A stretch of 64,000 bases of DNA from Patescibacteria group bacterium. GTDB taxonomy: Bacteria; Patescibacteriota; Microgenomatia; UBA1406; GWC2-37-13. The position numbers and the translations under genes were made by a program. The stretch lies in the NCBI GenBank assembly GCA_026415975.1, contig JAOAFZ010000001.1, forward strand, positions 283,976-347,975, given 5' to 3'. Positions 17,799 through 26,104 of this stretch are shown piece after piece (the stretch's first letter is position 1; each line of letters begins with the position of its first letter). Under the pieces are notes generated by a model. It was given only the letters and a program-made list of their open reading frames with translations, had not been told where the DNA came from and ran no database searches.

Positions 17799-18554
17799 AT
17801 GAAATCAGATTTACTATCCTCCATAACACCAGTAGCCCTGGTTACCGGCGGCTCAAAAGACATCGGTGCGGCGGTAGCAATCCGTTTGGCGGAAGCAGGC
17901 TATGATATCGCCGTTACATACCATCACGACCGGGATGGCGCGCAAGAGACCGTTCGCCGGGTACAGGAATTGGGCCGTCGTGCCAATGCCATTGCTGCTG
18001 ATCTGGTACAGGAAGTCGACTGTGAGCGTACCATACGCGAAACGATGCAGCAATTCGGACGACTAGATGTCCTCATAAACAACGCGGGCGGTTCACGAAA
18101 AGGCGACACCTGGGATGGAGAGCCTGCTGTCTGGCATGACGTGTTTATGGTAAACATTATCTCTGTGCTCCAGCTTTCTAAGCTTGCCATACGGCATTTT
18201 CGCGAGCAGGGGAATGGCACGATCGTCAATGTCTCCTCCCGTTTTGGACTTGCGGGAGATCCGGTTCGAATTGCCTATGCGGCTTCCAAAGCGGCACTCA
18301 TCAATATCACCAAATCTTTAGCCAAAGAGCTGGCACCACTCGGAAGATGCAATTGTGTTGCTCCCGGTGCCACCGCGGCTGGGTACTGGAAACAGGTTGC
18401 AGATGCAACCGATGCCGAAGTGGAAAAGATCCCGCTAAAGACCATTAATACACCCGATGACGTTGCAAATACTATTTTATTCCTCGCTACCGATCAATCG
18501 CGCACCATGACCGGACAAACTGTGGTTATTGACGGAGGATATCTTTTACGCTGA
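17799..18554 (+). CDS. Short-chain dehydrogenase/reductase (FabG-like) between leuC and leuD
   Basis: The 251-residue Rossmann oxidoreductase has the cofactor loop TGGSKDIG (16-23), NNAG (94-97) and a catalytic Ser146/147-Tyr160-Lys164 set. The C-terminal VIDGGYLL ending is FabG-like. An NADP(H) preference is possible but not clear. It starts 4 nt after leuC and ends 3 nt before leuD, so it must be co-transcribed with the leucine genes. Its substrate is unknown. Being lodged between two subunits of one enzyme is unusual and suggests either a keto-acid related role or a chance insertion. Confidence 0.82.
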   Translation: MKSDLLSSITPVALVTGGSKDIGAAVAIRLAEAGYDIAVTYHHDRDGAQETVRRVQELGRRANAIAADLVQEVDCERTIRETMQQFGRLDVLINNAGGSRKGDTWDGEPAVWHDVFMVNIISVLQLSKLAIRHFREQGNGTIVNVSSRFGLAGDPVRIAYAASKAALINITKSLAKELAPLGRCNCVAPGATAAGYWKQVADATDAEVEKIPLKTINTPDDVANTILFLATDQSRTMTGQTVVIDGGYLLR

Positions 18555-18557
18555 CCT

Positions 18558-19163
18558 ATGAAACATCGGAAACTGACTGTATTCACCAGTACCGCCGTTC
18601 CGCTTCCCGACGAGAATATAGACACTGATCAGATTATCCCAGCACGCTTCCTGAAAGCAACCACCAGGGAAGGCTTTGGTGAAAACCTTTTCCGCGATTG
18701 GCGGTACAATCCGGACGGCACGCCGAAAACGGAGTTCGTGCTCAACAACCCACGATACTCAGGGGAAATCCTGGTTGTTGGGAAGAACTTCGGCTGCGGC
18801 TCCTCCCGGGAACATGCGGCGTGGGCGCTGGTAGACTACGGCTTCAAGGCCGTTGTATCGAGCTTTTTCGCGGATATCTTTAAGGGCAATGCGCTCAACA
18901 ATTCGCTCCTGCCGATCGTGGTACCAGAAGCGTTCCTCCAAAAGCTTCTGACGATGGTACAGGAGCATCCGGAGACGAAAATCACCGTAGACCTGCCGAA
19001 GCAGACTGTTTCGGTGGAGGGCACCGACCTCATACACGGCTTCGATATCAACCCCTACAAGAAAGCCTGTCTCATAAACGGCTACGACGACATCGATTAC
19101 CTCATGAGCCTTGCCGGAGATATTGCAGCTTTCGAGAAGGCCCGGAAGCAGAAGTTTCTTTAA
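18558..19163 (+). CDS. leuD: 3-isopropylmalate dehydratase small subunit
   Basis: The 201-residue protein has the LeuD swivel-domain motifs: NIDTDQIIPARFLK near the N terminus, NFGCGSSREHAAWAL, and a FKGNALNNSLLPIV segment. It completes the LeuCD isomerase. It is the last gene of the leuC operon. No clear intrinsic terminator is seen in the 68 bp before the convergent gene. Confidence 0.95.
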   Translation: MKHRKLTVFTSTAVPLPDENIDTDQIIPARFLKATTREGFGENLFRDWRYNPDGTPKTEFVLNNPRYSGEILVVGKNFGCGSSREHAAWALVDYGFKAVVSSFFADIFKGNALNNSLLPIVVPEAFLQKLLTMVQEHPETKITVDLPKQTVSVEGTDLIHGFDINPYKKACLINGYDDIDYLMSLAGDIAAFEKARKQKFL

Positions 19164-19231
19164 CTGCGGTCAAATATTTGTGAAGTACAGCTCTGGGTTA
19201 TAAGCTCAACGATGACAGATCCTGGGCGTGG

Positions 19232-19867
19232 TTACCGGTTACGATGGGGCGGCGGATATAGTGACGGAAGAGCTTTTCTCGGTGCAGAATAGCACAGAGT
19301 AGGTGACTGTTTTCCTTGCGGCTGCAAGTCGGAACTGTGCACTCTCCCATGAGACCCTGTAGTCGACCGAAGCAACCGGTAATCTTGAGTAATTCCGGAG
19401 TCCGAGGGAGGAAGCGGGGAGGCGGTGGTGCGGAATTTCCGGATAATATTCCGGTTGCCCGGTAGCAGGAAAATCGACCGCTTCACCGGCTCAAGTCGGA
19501 TAACATATTCCGTGTCTGGTTTCAGCGGCAAATCAGTGATAATTCCTAGCGTAGGAGTTTCAGCTTCGCCGGAGATAGTACGATTCATCCGAGAAATAGA
19601 GTAGTATGAAGTACTGTGTAAATCGAGCGGCGGATTACTTCTTATATGATATTTAGGGATCTCCGTGCCGGGTGCGAACATCACTCGCATGAGTTCGGGC
19701 CATCCCGGGTTTACCGGTACGGTTCCGGTTATCTCCAGCGGCAACACGGTAACCGGTTGGGGTATCGAGGCATAAGAAGTATATTCATGAATCAACCAGA
19801 GTGCTATGGATATGCTAACAACTCCCAGAAAAATATATTTTTTCAGTCTATACGTTTGTGTTTTCAT
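19232..19867 (-). CDS. Hypothetical membrane-anchored protein
   Basis: The protein of about 211 residues starts at MKTQTYRLKK, has one hydrophobic segment (IFLGVVSISIALWLI, near residues 11-27) and then an outside domain without a recognised fold. The start at 19867 was chosen because it lies 7 nt after the upstream CHAP gene; a longer frame to 19918 would overlap it. The last 50 residues are rich in Pro, Ser and Arg. As the distal gene behind flp-cpaB-tadE-CHAP it may serve the pilus or cell-wall machinery, but no function is assigned. Confidence 0.5.
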   Translation of the reverse strand: MKTQTYRLKKYIFLGVVSISIALWLIHEYTSYASIPQPVTVLPLEITGTVPVNPGWPELMRVMFAPGTEIPKYHIRSNPPLDLHSTSYYSISRMNRTISGEAETPTLGIITDLPLKPDTEYVIRLEPVKRSIFLLPGNRNIIRKFRTTASPLPPSDSGITQDYRLLRSTTGSHGRVHSSDLQPQGKQSPTLCYSAPRKALPSLYPPPHRNR

Positions 19868-19874
19868 CGGGATA

Positions 19875-21044
19875 TTACTGCTGATCATACCTGAGCCAGT
19901 GACTCGGAACCCACGCATCAGCAGCGCTTTCTCCCTCGTCGTTAGTAATAGTTATTTTTTTCTCGTCGTCGTAGGTAATCCGGAATTCGTATTCCGGATG
20001 GGTAGCATTTGCGTTTGCCACGGTAATCCGATCAGGTGTCGCCTCGATAACCACACCGACGTGGTTGTCATCGTTCGCCGCCCAGACGGCAACATCCAGT
20101 GGCCGGGGTGGGTCGGTAGATGATCCACTGGCATGGACTGCAAAAACATCATCAAACCGAATCCAGGTTCGGGCATCTCCGTAAACCTTCCCCTTAAGAG
20201 ATATTCCGTTCATGTTATATACCATGGCGACATAGGCCGTGCACTGGAGATAGTGCTGGGGATTGTATGCGGGATGCCATAATTGATCCCAGGTATATAC
20301 TTCCTTCACTGCTGTCGGTATGTCATCTCCGAAGGGATTGCTGGCAAAGCGTGAATAGGTAGCGATCTGTTCTGTAAACAAGGCGCCTGTTATCAAAGGG
20401 ACTCCAAGGGCTGGGGGAAGGAACACGGATGCGCCGGCGGGAAGCAGCGGGTGAATGCGCGGGGAAGGTGTGTCCGGTTTTATCCCGTGAGCGGAAACAG
20501 ATCTTTCGTTTTTGCGGTTGTCGTGGTGGTATATATGATCTGATGGATTGTTGGTTCTCAGATACTGTAGAATCCGTTCCCGAAGGGTTCTATATGCGGG
20601 AAACCTGTCCCGAAGTAGATAGAGTGGCGTTAGGGTGTCTACGAGCCCGGAACTACCGGGCAAGCCAAACGCGCTTATAAGCAGTCGTGTTGAAAGCAAT
20701 CCATCGGGTAGCAGATACCCGCTCAGTTTGTGTTTCATGAAATTTCCGGAACCCGAAAGGGAAAAAGGTGATGTACGATGCAGATCGCGGTACAAGGACG
20801 GATTTGTTTTTTCGGAATTCCCCTGTCGTGCCACGTCGTATACCTGACCTCCCGCATGGCTTGCTCCGGAATTAGGGTGTTTGGAAATTGCATCCGGAAC
20901 CGTAGGGAGTGGTTGAGCTTCGCCCTCCACATTCGGAAGGGTACCGACTCCGAATTCTTCCGGTGAAAGGGTTCGGGCGTATACCCGGGGCGTAGTTAGC
21001 AACAGTGCACTGATCAGCACAATTAAAGTTATGTAATTACACAT
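19875..21044 (-). CDS. Secreted CHAP-domain peptidoglycan hydrolase
   Basis: The 389-residue protein has a signal peptide at residues 1-23 (hydrophobic core, VYA cleavage context) and a long middle region of low complexity. The C-terminal CHAP amidase/peptidase domain shows the catalytic Cys in YLQCTAYVAMVYN, His in DDNHVGVVIEA and Asn in VANANA. CHAP enzymes cut peptide stems or the amide bond of peptidoglycan outside the membrane. It is encoded 69 bp after a TadE-like pilin gene on the same strand, so opening the wall for pilus passage is a reasonable inference. Confidence 0.75.
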   Translation of the reverse strand: MCNYITLIVLISALLLTTPRVYARTLSPEEFGVGTLPNVEGEAQPLPTVPDAISKHPNSGASHAGGQVYDVARQGNSEKTNPSLYRDLHRTSPFSLSGSGNFMKHKLSGYLLPDGLLSTRLLISAFGLPGSSGLVDTLTPLYLLRDRFPAYRTLRERILQYLRTNNPSDHIYHHDNRKNERSVSAHGIKPDTPSPRIHPLLPAGASVFLPPALGVPLITGALFTEQIATYSRFASNPFGDDIPTAVKEVYTWDQLWHPAYNPQHYLQCTAYVAMVYNMNGISLKGKVYGDARTWIRFDDVFAVHASGSSTDPPRPLDVAVWAANDDNHVGVVIEATPDRITVANANATHPEYEFRITYDDEKKITITNDEGESAADAWVPSHWLRYDQQ

Positions 21045-21113
21045 AACATGAAAGGTACTCTACAGAAAGATTTTATGCAAGATGTATAAATGTATCAAAA
21101 TATCGGAGATTTG

Positions 21114-21482
21114 TTACTTCATGCGGATAGCGACTGCCGTAGATATCAGCAAGGTATCCGGAATCACAATACCGATGAGGCTTGTACCCGCATAGGTATA
21201 GCGCGCAGTAAGGGTGGTTTTCTCCCCAATAGCACTGCCGGGGGTACACGATACGGATACGGCGTCATGTTCAAAATTTGCTTTTACGTAGTCGATTGCC
21301 AGGTTACAGTTGTTTGTTTTTGCCAGAACCTGTACTCCGGCATGGGTAGCGTTTTGCAGGGTGAGCTTGGATTTTACGAGCAATCCGAAGAAGACTATCA
21401 TCAGGAAAACCGCAAACACAGCCGGAAAGGTAATGAGAAACTCAATGCTGGCCCAGCCTTGTTGTTTCCTGCACCGCACCAT
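21114..21482 (-). CDS. TadE-like minor pilin
   Basis: The 122-residue protein has a short basic leader, then QQGWASIEFLITFP followed by a hydrophobic helix. Gly then Glu at +5 is the prepilin-peptidase pattern seen in TadE/TadF pseudopilins. The outside part contains two cysteines (NNCNL and VSCTPG) that could form a disulfide. It lies 5 bp after cpaB in the leftward pilus operon and probably initiates or caps the Flp fibre. Confidence 0.72.
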   Translation of the reverse strand: MVRCRKQQGWASIEFLITFPAVFAVFLMIVFFGLLVKSKLTLQNATHAGVQVLAKTNNCNLAIDYVKANFEHDAVSVSCTPGSAIGEKTTLTARYTYAGTSLIGIVIPDTLLISTAVAIRMK

Positions 21483-21487
21483 ACTAT

Positions 21488-22249
21488 TTAGCGGGGGCGT
21501 TGCCCGGAACTGGTAGCAGAGGGAGAGTCTGTTTCAGCTGAACGATCGACGGGAGTTTTAGCAGCGTGTGCATCCTGCTGGGCGCGTAGCACAATCTGAT
21601 ACTTCCAGTCACCGTTTTGGCGCGGCAGGATGGCTTCTACTTCAGCACCGGTCAGCCGGAATCCGACGAAGAGAATTCCGCTCGATCCGTTTTCACCACC
21701 ACGCAGTACATCTACAACCGGTACCGTAGAAAGGAGCGCAACGGCACGGAGTGTGTCCGTACCCTTGATATTCACTGCATATATGTCCACCACGTTTCCA
21801 ATCCGGAGGTCCGGTGGAAATTGGTGGACGTCCTGCTGAGAAAGGTAATACACACGGAAGCCGCTTTCCAGAGCACCGGCGATGCCTGCGGATAAGTCCT
21901 GTTTCGAGGTGCCGAATAGTGAGGGACTCAGAATATCCCCTTCGGCTACTCCGACGACAACCTTCTTCCCGATGATCGAGGACACTTCATCTTTTCTAAG
22001 TGCATTGGGAGGCACTGAATCGGGAGAAACAGTCAGCAAGCCGATAGTTTCTGCGGTAATGCTTCCCTGGGCTGGAATCGCAGTCCGAGCCACAAGGATC
22101 TGCACCGGTTGCGGTTTTATTTCCCGAGACTGAGTGTACATCGAGTATGCAACGCCTCCCGCCAGAAGCAACGTCAGAACAAGACCGGAGATATTCCGGA
22201 TAAGGCGAATCATACGATTCCGGCGTGAGACATCAGCAGTGCGTTTCAT
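21488..22249 (-). CDS. cpaB: Pilus assembly protein CpaB/RcpC (SAF domain)
   Basis: The 253-residue protein has one N-terminal membrane helix (about residues 20-42), then an SAF domain beginning VQILVARTAIPAQGSITAETIG. The central segment has the family's IGKKVVVGVAEGDIL wording, and the C-terminal tail is Ser/Thr/Pro rich. CpaB homologues take part in Tad pilus assembly in the envelope. The ATG overlaps the flp stop by one base (TGATG), so it should be translationally coupled to the pilin. No outer-membrane secretin is encoded nearby, as expected for a monoderm. Confidence 0.8.
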   Translation of the reverse strand: MKRTADVSRRNRMIRLIRNISGLVLTLLLAGGVAYSMYTQSREIKPQPVQILVARTAIPAQGSITAETIGLLTVSPDSVPPNALRKDEVSSIIGKKVVVGVAEGDILSPSLFGTSKQDLSAGIAGALESGFRVYYLSQQDVHQFPPDLRIGNVVDIYAVNIKGTDTLRAVALLSTVPVVDVLRGGENGSSGILFVGFRLTGAEVEAILPRQNGDWKYQIVLRAQQDAHAAKTPVDRSAETDSPSATSSGQRPR

Positions 22250-22416
22250 CACTGTGTGCCTGAACCCTGGATCTGCTGTTGCAGCTTAGTACCTTGGGTA
22301 GAGATTGCGCCGGTGACCGTAGTAATAACCGCGGTAACAACACCAACAATAATAATCGCGCCGACGATGTATTCCATGGTGGTCCAGCCGGCCTGGAGCT
22401 TTTTCGAGTCCTTCAT
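22249..22416 (-). CDS. flp: Flp-type pilin (major subunit of the Tad pilus)
   Basis: The 55-residue prepilin starts at MKDSKKLQAG. It is predicted to be cleaved after Gly10, before WTTMEY, giving the Flp hallmark of Glu then Tyr at mature positions 5-6, followed by a hydrophobic helix (IVGAIIIVGVVTAVI). The start at 22416 is preferred over a longer frame because a strong promoter lies 5 nt upstream of it. It is the first gene of the leftward operon, as expected for the most abundant subunit. Confidence 0.88.
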   Translation of the reverse strand: MKDSKKLQAGWTTMEYIVGAIIIVGVVTAVITTVTGAISTQGTKLQQQIQGSGTQ

Positions 22417-22421
22417 ACGAA

Positions 22422-22450
22422 AATATAAGTGCGTGTACCGTATTGTCCAA
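22422..22450 (-). promoter_or_regulatory. flp promoter
   Basis: On the minus strand, TTGGAC (22450-22445), a 17-nt spacer and TATATT (22427-22422) precede the flp ATG by 5 nt. This is a well-formed sigma70-type promoter that implies a leaderless mRNA. Confidence 0.8.
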
Positions 22451-22506
22451 ACACGCACCGGAAATATAATAGGACAATTACATAATCAAAATTACGGTTT
22501 TCGTAT

Positions 22507-22512
22507 TATAAT
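22507..22512 (+). promoter_or_regulatory. -10 element of the rightward tad operon
   Basis: TATAAT ends 6 nt before the ATG at 22519. The -35 region is A/T-rich without a good match. It is divergent from the flp promoter about 60 bp away, so the two halves of the pilus locus could share regulation. Confidence 0.6.
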
Positions 22513-22518
22513 ACCAGT

Positions 22519-23076
22519 ATGCGTAATTGTCTATATCAAAACGGAGACGGCTCTATAGCAATATCATCTCTAATGTTTGTACTCCTTGGAATTGTGATGC
22601 TCGGTTTCGTTATCGAATCCGGGCGTCTGGTCCAGGCAGCGAGTCATGCCGAGAACAGTACCAATCTGGCAGGTCTTGCCGGTGTAACCCGGTACACCGA
22701 CACTTTTCTCAAGAAACTTGAGGAAACCTATGATTCCAAAAAGCCGGAGGCCGAAATGGAGATTCGGGATGAAGCGGACGCTGCAGGCGAGATTCTTACT
22801 CCGGAAGAGTTCAAGGAGCGGGTAATCGAGCGTACGAAAGAAAAGGTTGCGACGGAGCTTGCCGTAATCCGCTCTGCGGCCCGGAGAAGCTGTATCTCGG
22901 GTGCGACTGAAATTCTCGAGGAAAATAAACTCATCGTAGAATCAGTCACCTGCAGCGATACTGATGTAGTAGTTGAAGGATACGTCCGCTATTCTCCATT
23001 TATTGCAGCACCGGGATTTAAACCGGGCAAAATCAGCAGACGGGATTCGGTTGGCATTGCTATTTCAACCCCATGA
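22519..23076 (+). CDS. TadE/TadG-like pilus-associated protein
   Basis: The 185-residue protein begins NGDGSIAISSLMFVLLGIVMLGFVIESGRLVQAASHAENSTNLAGLAG. The hydrophobic helix followed by an ASHAENSTNLAGLAG stretch resembles TadG/TadE minor components (Asp/Asn-rich DxAAxAAA-like pattern). The remaining 130 residues are charged, probably coiled, with two cysteines. The stop overlaps tadB (ATGA). It probably sits in the membrane as part of the pilus base. Confidence 0.62.
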   Translation: MRNCLYQNGDGSIAISSLMFVLLGIVMLGFVIESGRLVQAASHAENSTNLAGLAGVTRYTDTFLKKLEETYDSKKPEAEMEIRDEADAAGEILTPEEFKERVIERTKEKVATELAVIRSAARRSCISGATEILEENKLIVESVTCSDTDVVVEGYVRYSPFIAAPGFKPGKISRRDSVGIAISTP

Positions 23077-24026
23077 CACTACTCTTGTCACTGGCACTAT
23101 TCAATATTCTCTTTTTTGCCGGATGGCTCGTGGCTGACTATATCGGGTTTGTCAGGAAACGGAATGTATTTTTGGAGAGGAATGCTAGGCTTACCGATCG
23201 CCCTCTTACCAGCCCTGCCGACCGAATCGCCGCATTCCTTCCTCCCGGACCTGCAGGGTATATCACCGGTCTTATGGACCGGTTTCAAAGTTCCCGTAGC
23301 AATACATCGGCACTTGAGCGGGAGTTTACTCCGCGGAATATACTTCTCCTGAATGTGTCACTTTCCTTTCTTGCGTATGTGTTCCAGTCTTCATTCGGAC
23401 TGCCGTGGTTTTACACCCTTATTCCCGGCATAGTGGCACAGGTACTTGTATTCGCAAAACTGAAGATGCAGCGGGACCGGCTAAAAGATGCACTGGATGC
23501 AAAACTGCCCGAACTCCTGGACATTATGGCCAGGGTATACCGAGTGCATACCGATCTGCGTGTTGCAGTACGTGAGGTATCACGCCATGCAACCGACCCC
23601 GAGGTTGCCAAGCTCTTTGCCGAGGTTTCATCGATCTCCCGTTTCGGATATACAGTAGAAGAGGCGCTGGAGCTAACCGCAAAACGTGTCGGAAGCGATG
23701 ATTTTGACTTTCTTATTGCATCAATAAAAATGAATACTCCGCTCGGCGGAAACCTGGCTACCCTCTTCGAAAAAACCGCTGCGATTATCCGTCAGCGGAA
23801 AGAGACGGTTCAAGAGATAGGGAACATAATGTTTCAGAGTAAGATGTCTGCTGTTGTTTCGGCTCTCCTGGTGCCACTCATCATTGTGGTTTCGTTTGCA
23901 ACGAGCGAAAAATACCAGGAAGTATTGCTTAAAAATCCCACCGGGAGGCTGGTGTTTCTGGTTTGTTTGGTCTGGTGGGCAATTGGAGTAGTTATAATCC
24001 GTAAAAATTCCCGTATTCGTATATGA
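23073..24026 (+). CDS. tadB: Type II secretion F-domain membrane protein, TadB-like
   Basis: The 317-residue protein has an N-terminal membrane segment, a central pair of helices and a C-terminal pair flanking a cytoplasmic T2SSF domain (KLPELLDIMARVYRVHTDLRVAVREVS, about residues 145-170). TadB and TadC form the inner-membrane platform that couples the CpaF ATPase to pilin assembly. It overlaps its upstream and downstream neighbours with ATGA junctions. Confidence 0.78.
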   Translation: MTLLLSLALFNILFFAGWLVADYIGFVRKRNVFLERNARLTDRPLTSPADRIAAFLPPGPAGYITGLMDRFQSSRSNTSALEREFTPRNILLLNVSLSFLAYVFQSSFGLPWFYTLIPGIVAQVLVFAKLKMQRDRLKDALDAKLPELLDIMARVYRVHTDLRVAVREVSRHATDPEVAKLFAEVSSISRFGYTVEEALELTAKRVGSDDFDFLIASIKMNTPLGGNLATLFEKTAAIIRQRKETVQEIGNIMFQSKMSAVVSALLVPLIIVVSFATSEKYQEVLLKNPTGRLVFLVCLVWWAIGVVIIRKNSRIRI

Positions 24027-24862
24027 AGATGCCTGTTCCTCCCAGCTATTGGATCGATCGGCTTACCGTTTCGCAGGATCCGGTATATATCCTGGTACGG
24101 AGTAGCGTCGGGTCACTCCAGCAGCACCTGCGGAAGGTCGGAAACCGGCTTTTTGCCTCACCGGTCTTTATACGTTCGGTACTCTCGGCAGATACTCGGA
24201 AATCCCTGGAAACCGCAGGTATTGCTGAGATTCAGTATCGTTACTGGAAGGGAGTCTGCACCGTTGCCGGAGCGGTTCTCGGATTCATTGTTTACCTTCT
24301 GTCGGTCGATACCGTGTTTTCACCAATGATGTTACTGGTGCCCGCGTTCGCCGCGGGCGCCTTCATTCTTCCAGATTTTTATCTTGCTGATCGTGAACAG
24401 GAAATCGAGTATCAGATTCACACCGATTTTCCCCGATTCCTTGATCTTCTGCATTTGTATACCGCCTCTGCCGCCTATGAAAACATCGGAAATGCAATGC
24501 ATGCGGTTGCGTCGAGTATGAACGGACCACTTGGTGAGCGGCTCCGGGACATGACCCGGCTCTACCGGTTTGTGGATGTGGCAACATTCCTTGACGAGAT
24601 GGAACGCCGGTTTGCGATACCGTTGGCCAGGGATCTGGTCTCTACACTGCGACTTGCTGAAACATATGGCGGTTCGATCAGTACCAAGATCGGAGCGCTT
24701 GCGGAAGAATCTCATAAAGAGCGTATGCAGAAAGCCAGGAAGGCCGGACAAACTGCATCTGCAGCCCTGATGGTGCCTTTGATGATTTTTCATTTTCCGG
24801 TGGCGATTACGATTTTTCTTGCTCCTACCGCCCTTGCCCTGAAAGAGGCATTCGGCTGGTAA
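24023..24862 (+). CDS. tadC: Type II secretion F-domain membrane protein, TadC-like
   Basis: The 279-residue protein has hydrophobic segments near residues 75-115 and at the C terminus around a T2SSF cytoplasmic domain (DFPRFLDLLHLYTASAAYENIGNAM, then LAEESHKERMQKARKAGQTASAALMVPLMIFHFP). The latter is typical of TadC. Paired with the preceding tadB, it completes the platform. It starts within the tadB stop (ATGA). Confidence 0.8.
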   Translation: MKMPVPPSYWIDRLTVSQDPVYILVRSSVGSLQQHLRKVGNRLFASPVFIRSVLSADTRKSLETAGIAEIQYRYWKGVCTVAGAVLGFIVYLLSVDTVFSPMMLLVPAFAAGAFILPDFYLADREQEIEYQIHTDFPRFLDLLHLYTASAAYENIGNAMHAVASSMNGPLGERLRDMTRLYRFVDVATFLDEMERRFAIPLARDLVSTLRLAETYGGSISTKIGALAEESHKERMQKARKAGQTASAALMVPLMIFHFPVAITIFLAPTALALKEAFGW

Positions 24863-24868
24863 TTTACT

Positions 24869-26104
24869 ATGAAAACCCACACACGCGAACTTCTGAAGAC
24901 CGAGTTCATTACCATTATTAAGGACTATCCCAACTTTCCGTTTCACGATCGTATCGCGCAGGAAGAGGTTGCCGAGCATGTTTTGGAGCAGGTCTTTGAT
25001 AGAACAAACGTGTACGTAACTACACAGGAAAAGAAAGTGTTACTGAGGGAGTTTCTAGACACAGTGGTATTCGGTTTACGGCAGATTCAGAAGCTTCAGG
25101 ATGATCCGGAGATCGAGGAAATTATGATTAACGGACTCGACACGATCTTCGTAAAAAAACGGTTCAGCGATGGTGTAGAACGGGTAAATGTCAGCTTTGC
25201 CAGCCGGCATGAGGTACGTTCGGTAATCGAGAAACTTCTGGAAGGCACCGGTCGCCGCATTGACCGTAGTAGTCCGATCGTGGACACCCGGCTGGCAGAT
25301 GGTTCACGGGTAAACATCGTAATTGAACCGTTAGCGCTCGGTGGGCCGTATATTACCATCCGGAAGTTCCCGGACAGGCCGATTACTGCAGATGATCTGC
25401 TCAGACACGGTACCATTTCCCCTGAAATGTATACCTTCCTTGGGGCGATCGTGAAGGCACGGAAGAATGTAGTAATCTCGGGAAGTACTGCAGCTGGAAA
25501 AACCACCACACTCTCCGCACTACTAGACTTTGTGGAGGGGGGTGATTTTGGTGATCGGGTTGTTCTCATCGAACAGATTGCCGAGATAAAGTTGCCGGAC
25601 CGGATCAAAAACCGTGTGCAGCTGGAAACCCGGCCACCGAACATAGAAGGTAACGGTGAGTATTCTATTCAGGATCTGCTCAAAAACGCGCTCCGGCAGA
25701 GGCCTGACCGGATCATTATCGGGGAAATCCGCGGTGGAGAAGCCTTTGATCTCTTGCAGGCGCTCAATACCGGTCACGACGGAAGCTTTACCACCCTTCA
25801 TGCAAATTCCTGCACCGATGCACTGATGCGTCTGGAGAGTATGGTTTTAATGTCCGGTATGGAGCAGTTGCCCCTCTCGGTAATCCGTACCTGGATCCGG
25901 CGCTCTGTCGACTTTGTAATCCAGCAGAAACGTATGGACGACGGTTACCGGAAGATGGTTGAGATTGCTGCGGTAGATAAATCCGGTTCACTCGATAGTG
26001 GCCATATCGCAACCATCCCGATATTCACATACGAAAACGGAAGATTTCAAAAAGATGCGGATGCTTACAAGCGCTATTTAGCAATTCTTACCAATCCTCG
26101 ATGA
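24869..26104 (+). CDS. cpaF: Pilus assembly ATPase CpaF/TadA
   Basis: The 411-residue secretion ATPase powers Tad pilus assembly at the cytoplasmic face. The Walker A is GSTAAGKTT (205-213). The VLIEQIAEI Asp-box-like segment, the Walker B region RPDRIIIGEIRGGEAFDLLQALNTGHDG and the His-box TTLHANS are all present. The N-terminal CpaF domain (DPEIEEIMINGLDTIFV, about 79-95) is intact. In most CpaF proteins the residue after VVLIE is Asp; here it is Gln-Ile, a minor change. Confidence 0.92.
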   Translation: MKTHTRELLKTEFITIIKDYPNFPFHDRIAQEEVAEHVLEQVFDRTNVYVTTQEKKVLLREFLDTVVFGLRQIQKLQDDPEIEEIMINGLDTIFVKKRFSDGVERVNVSFASRHEVRSVIEKLLEGTGRRIDRSSPIVDTRLADGSRVNIVIEPLALGGPYITIRKFPDRPITADDLLRHGTISPEMYTFLGAIVKARKNVVISGSTAAGKTTTLSALLDFVEGGDFGDRVVLIEQIAEIKLPDRIKNRVQLETRPPNIEGNGEYSIQDLLKNALRQRPDRIIIGEIRGGEAFDLLQALNTGHDGSFTTLHANSCTDALMRLESMVLMSGMEQLPLSVIRTWIRRSVDFVIQQKRMDDGYRKMVEIAAVDKSGSLDSGHIATIPIFTYENGRFQKDADAYKRYLAILTNPR

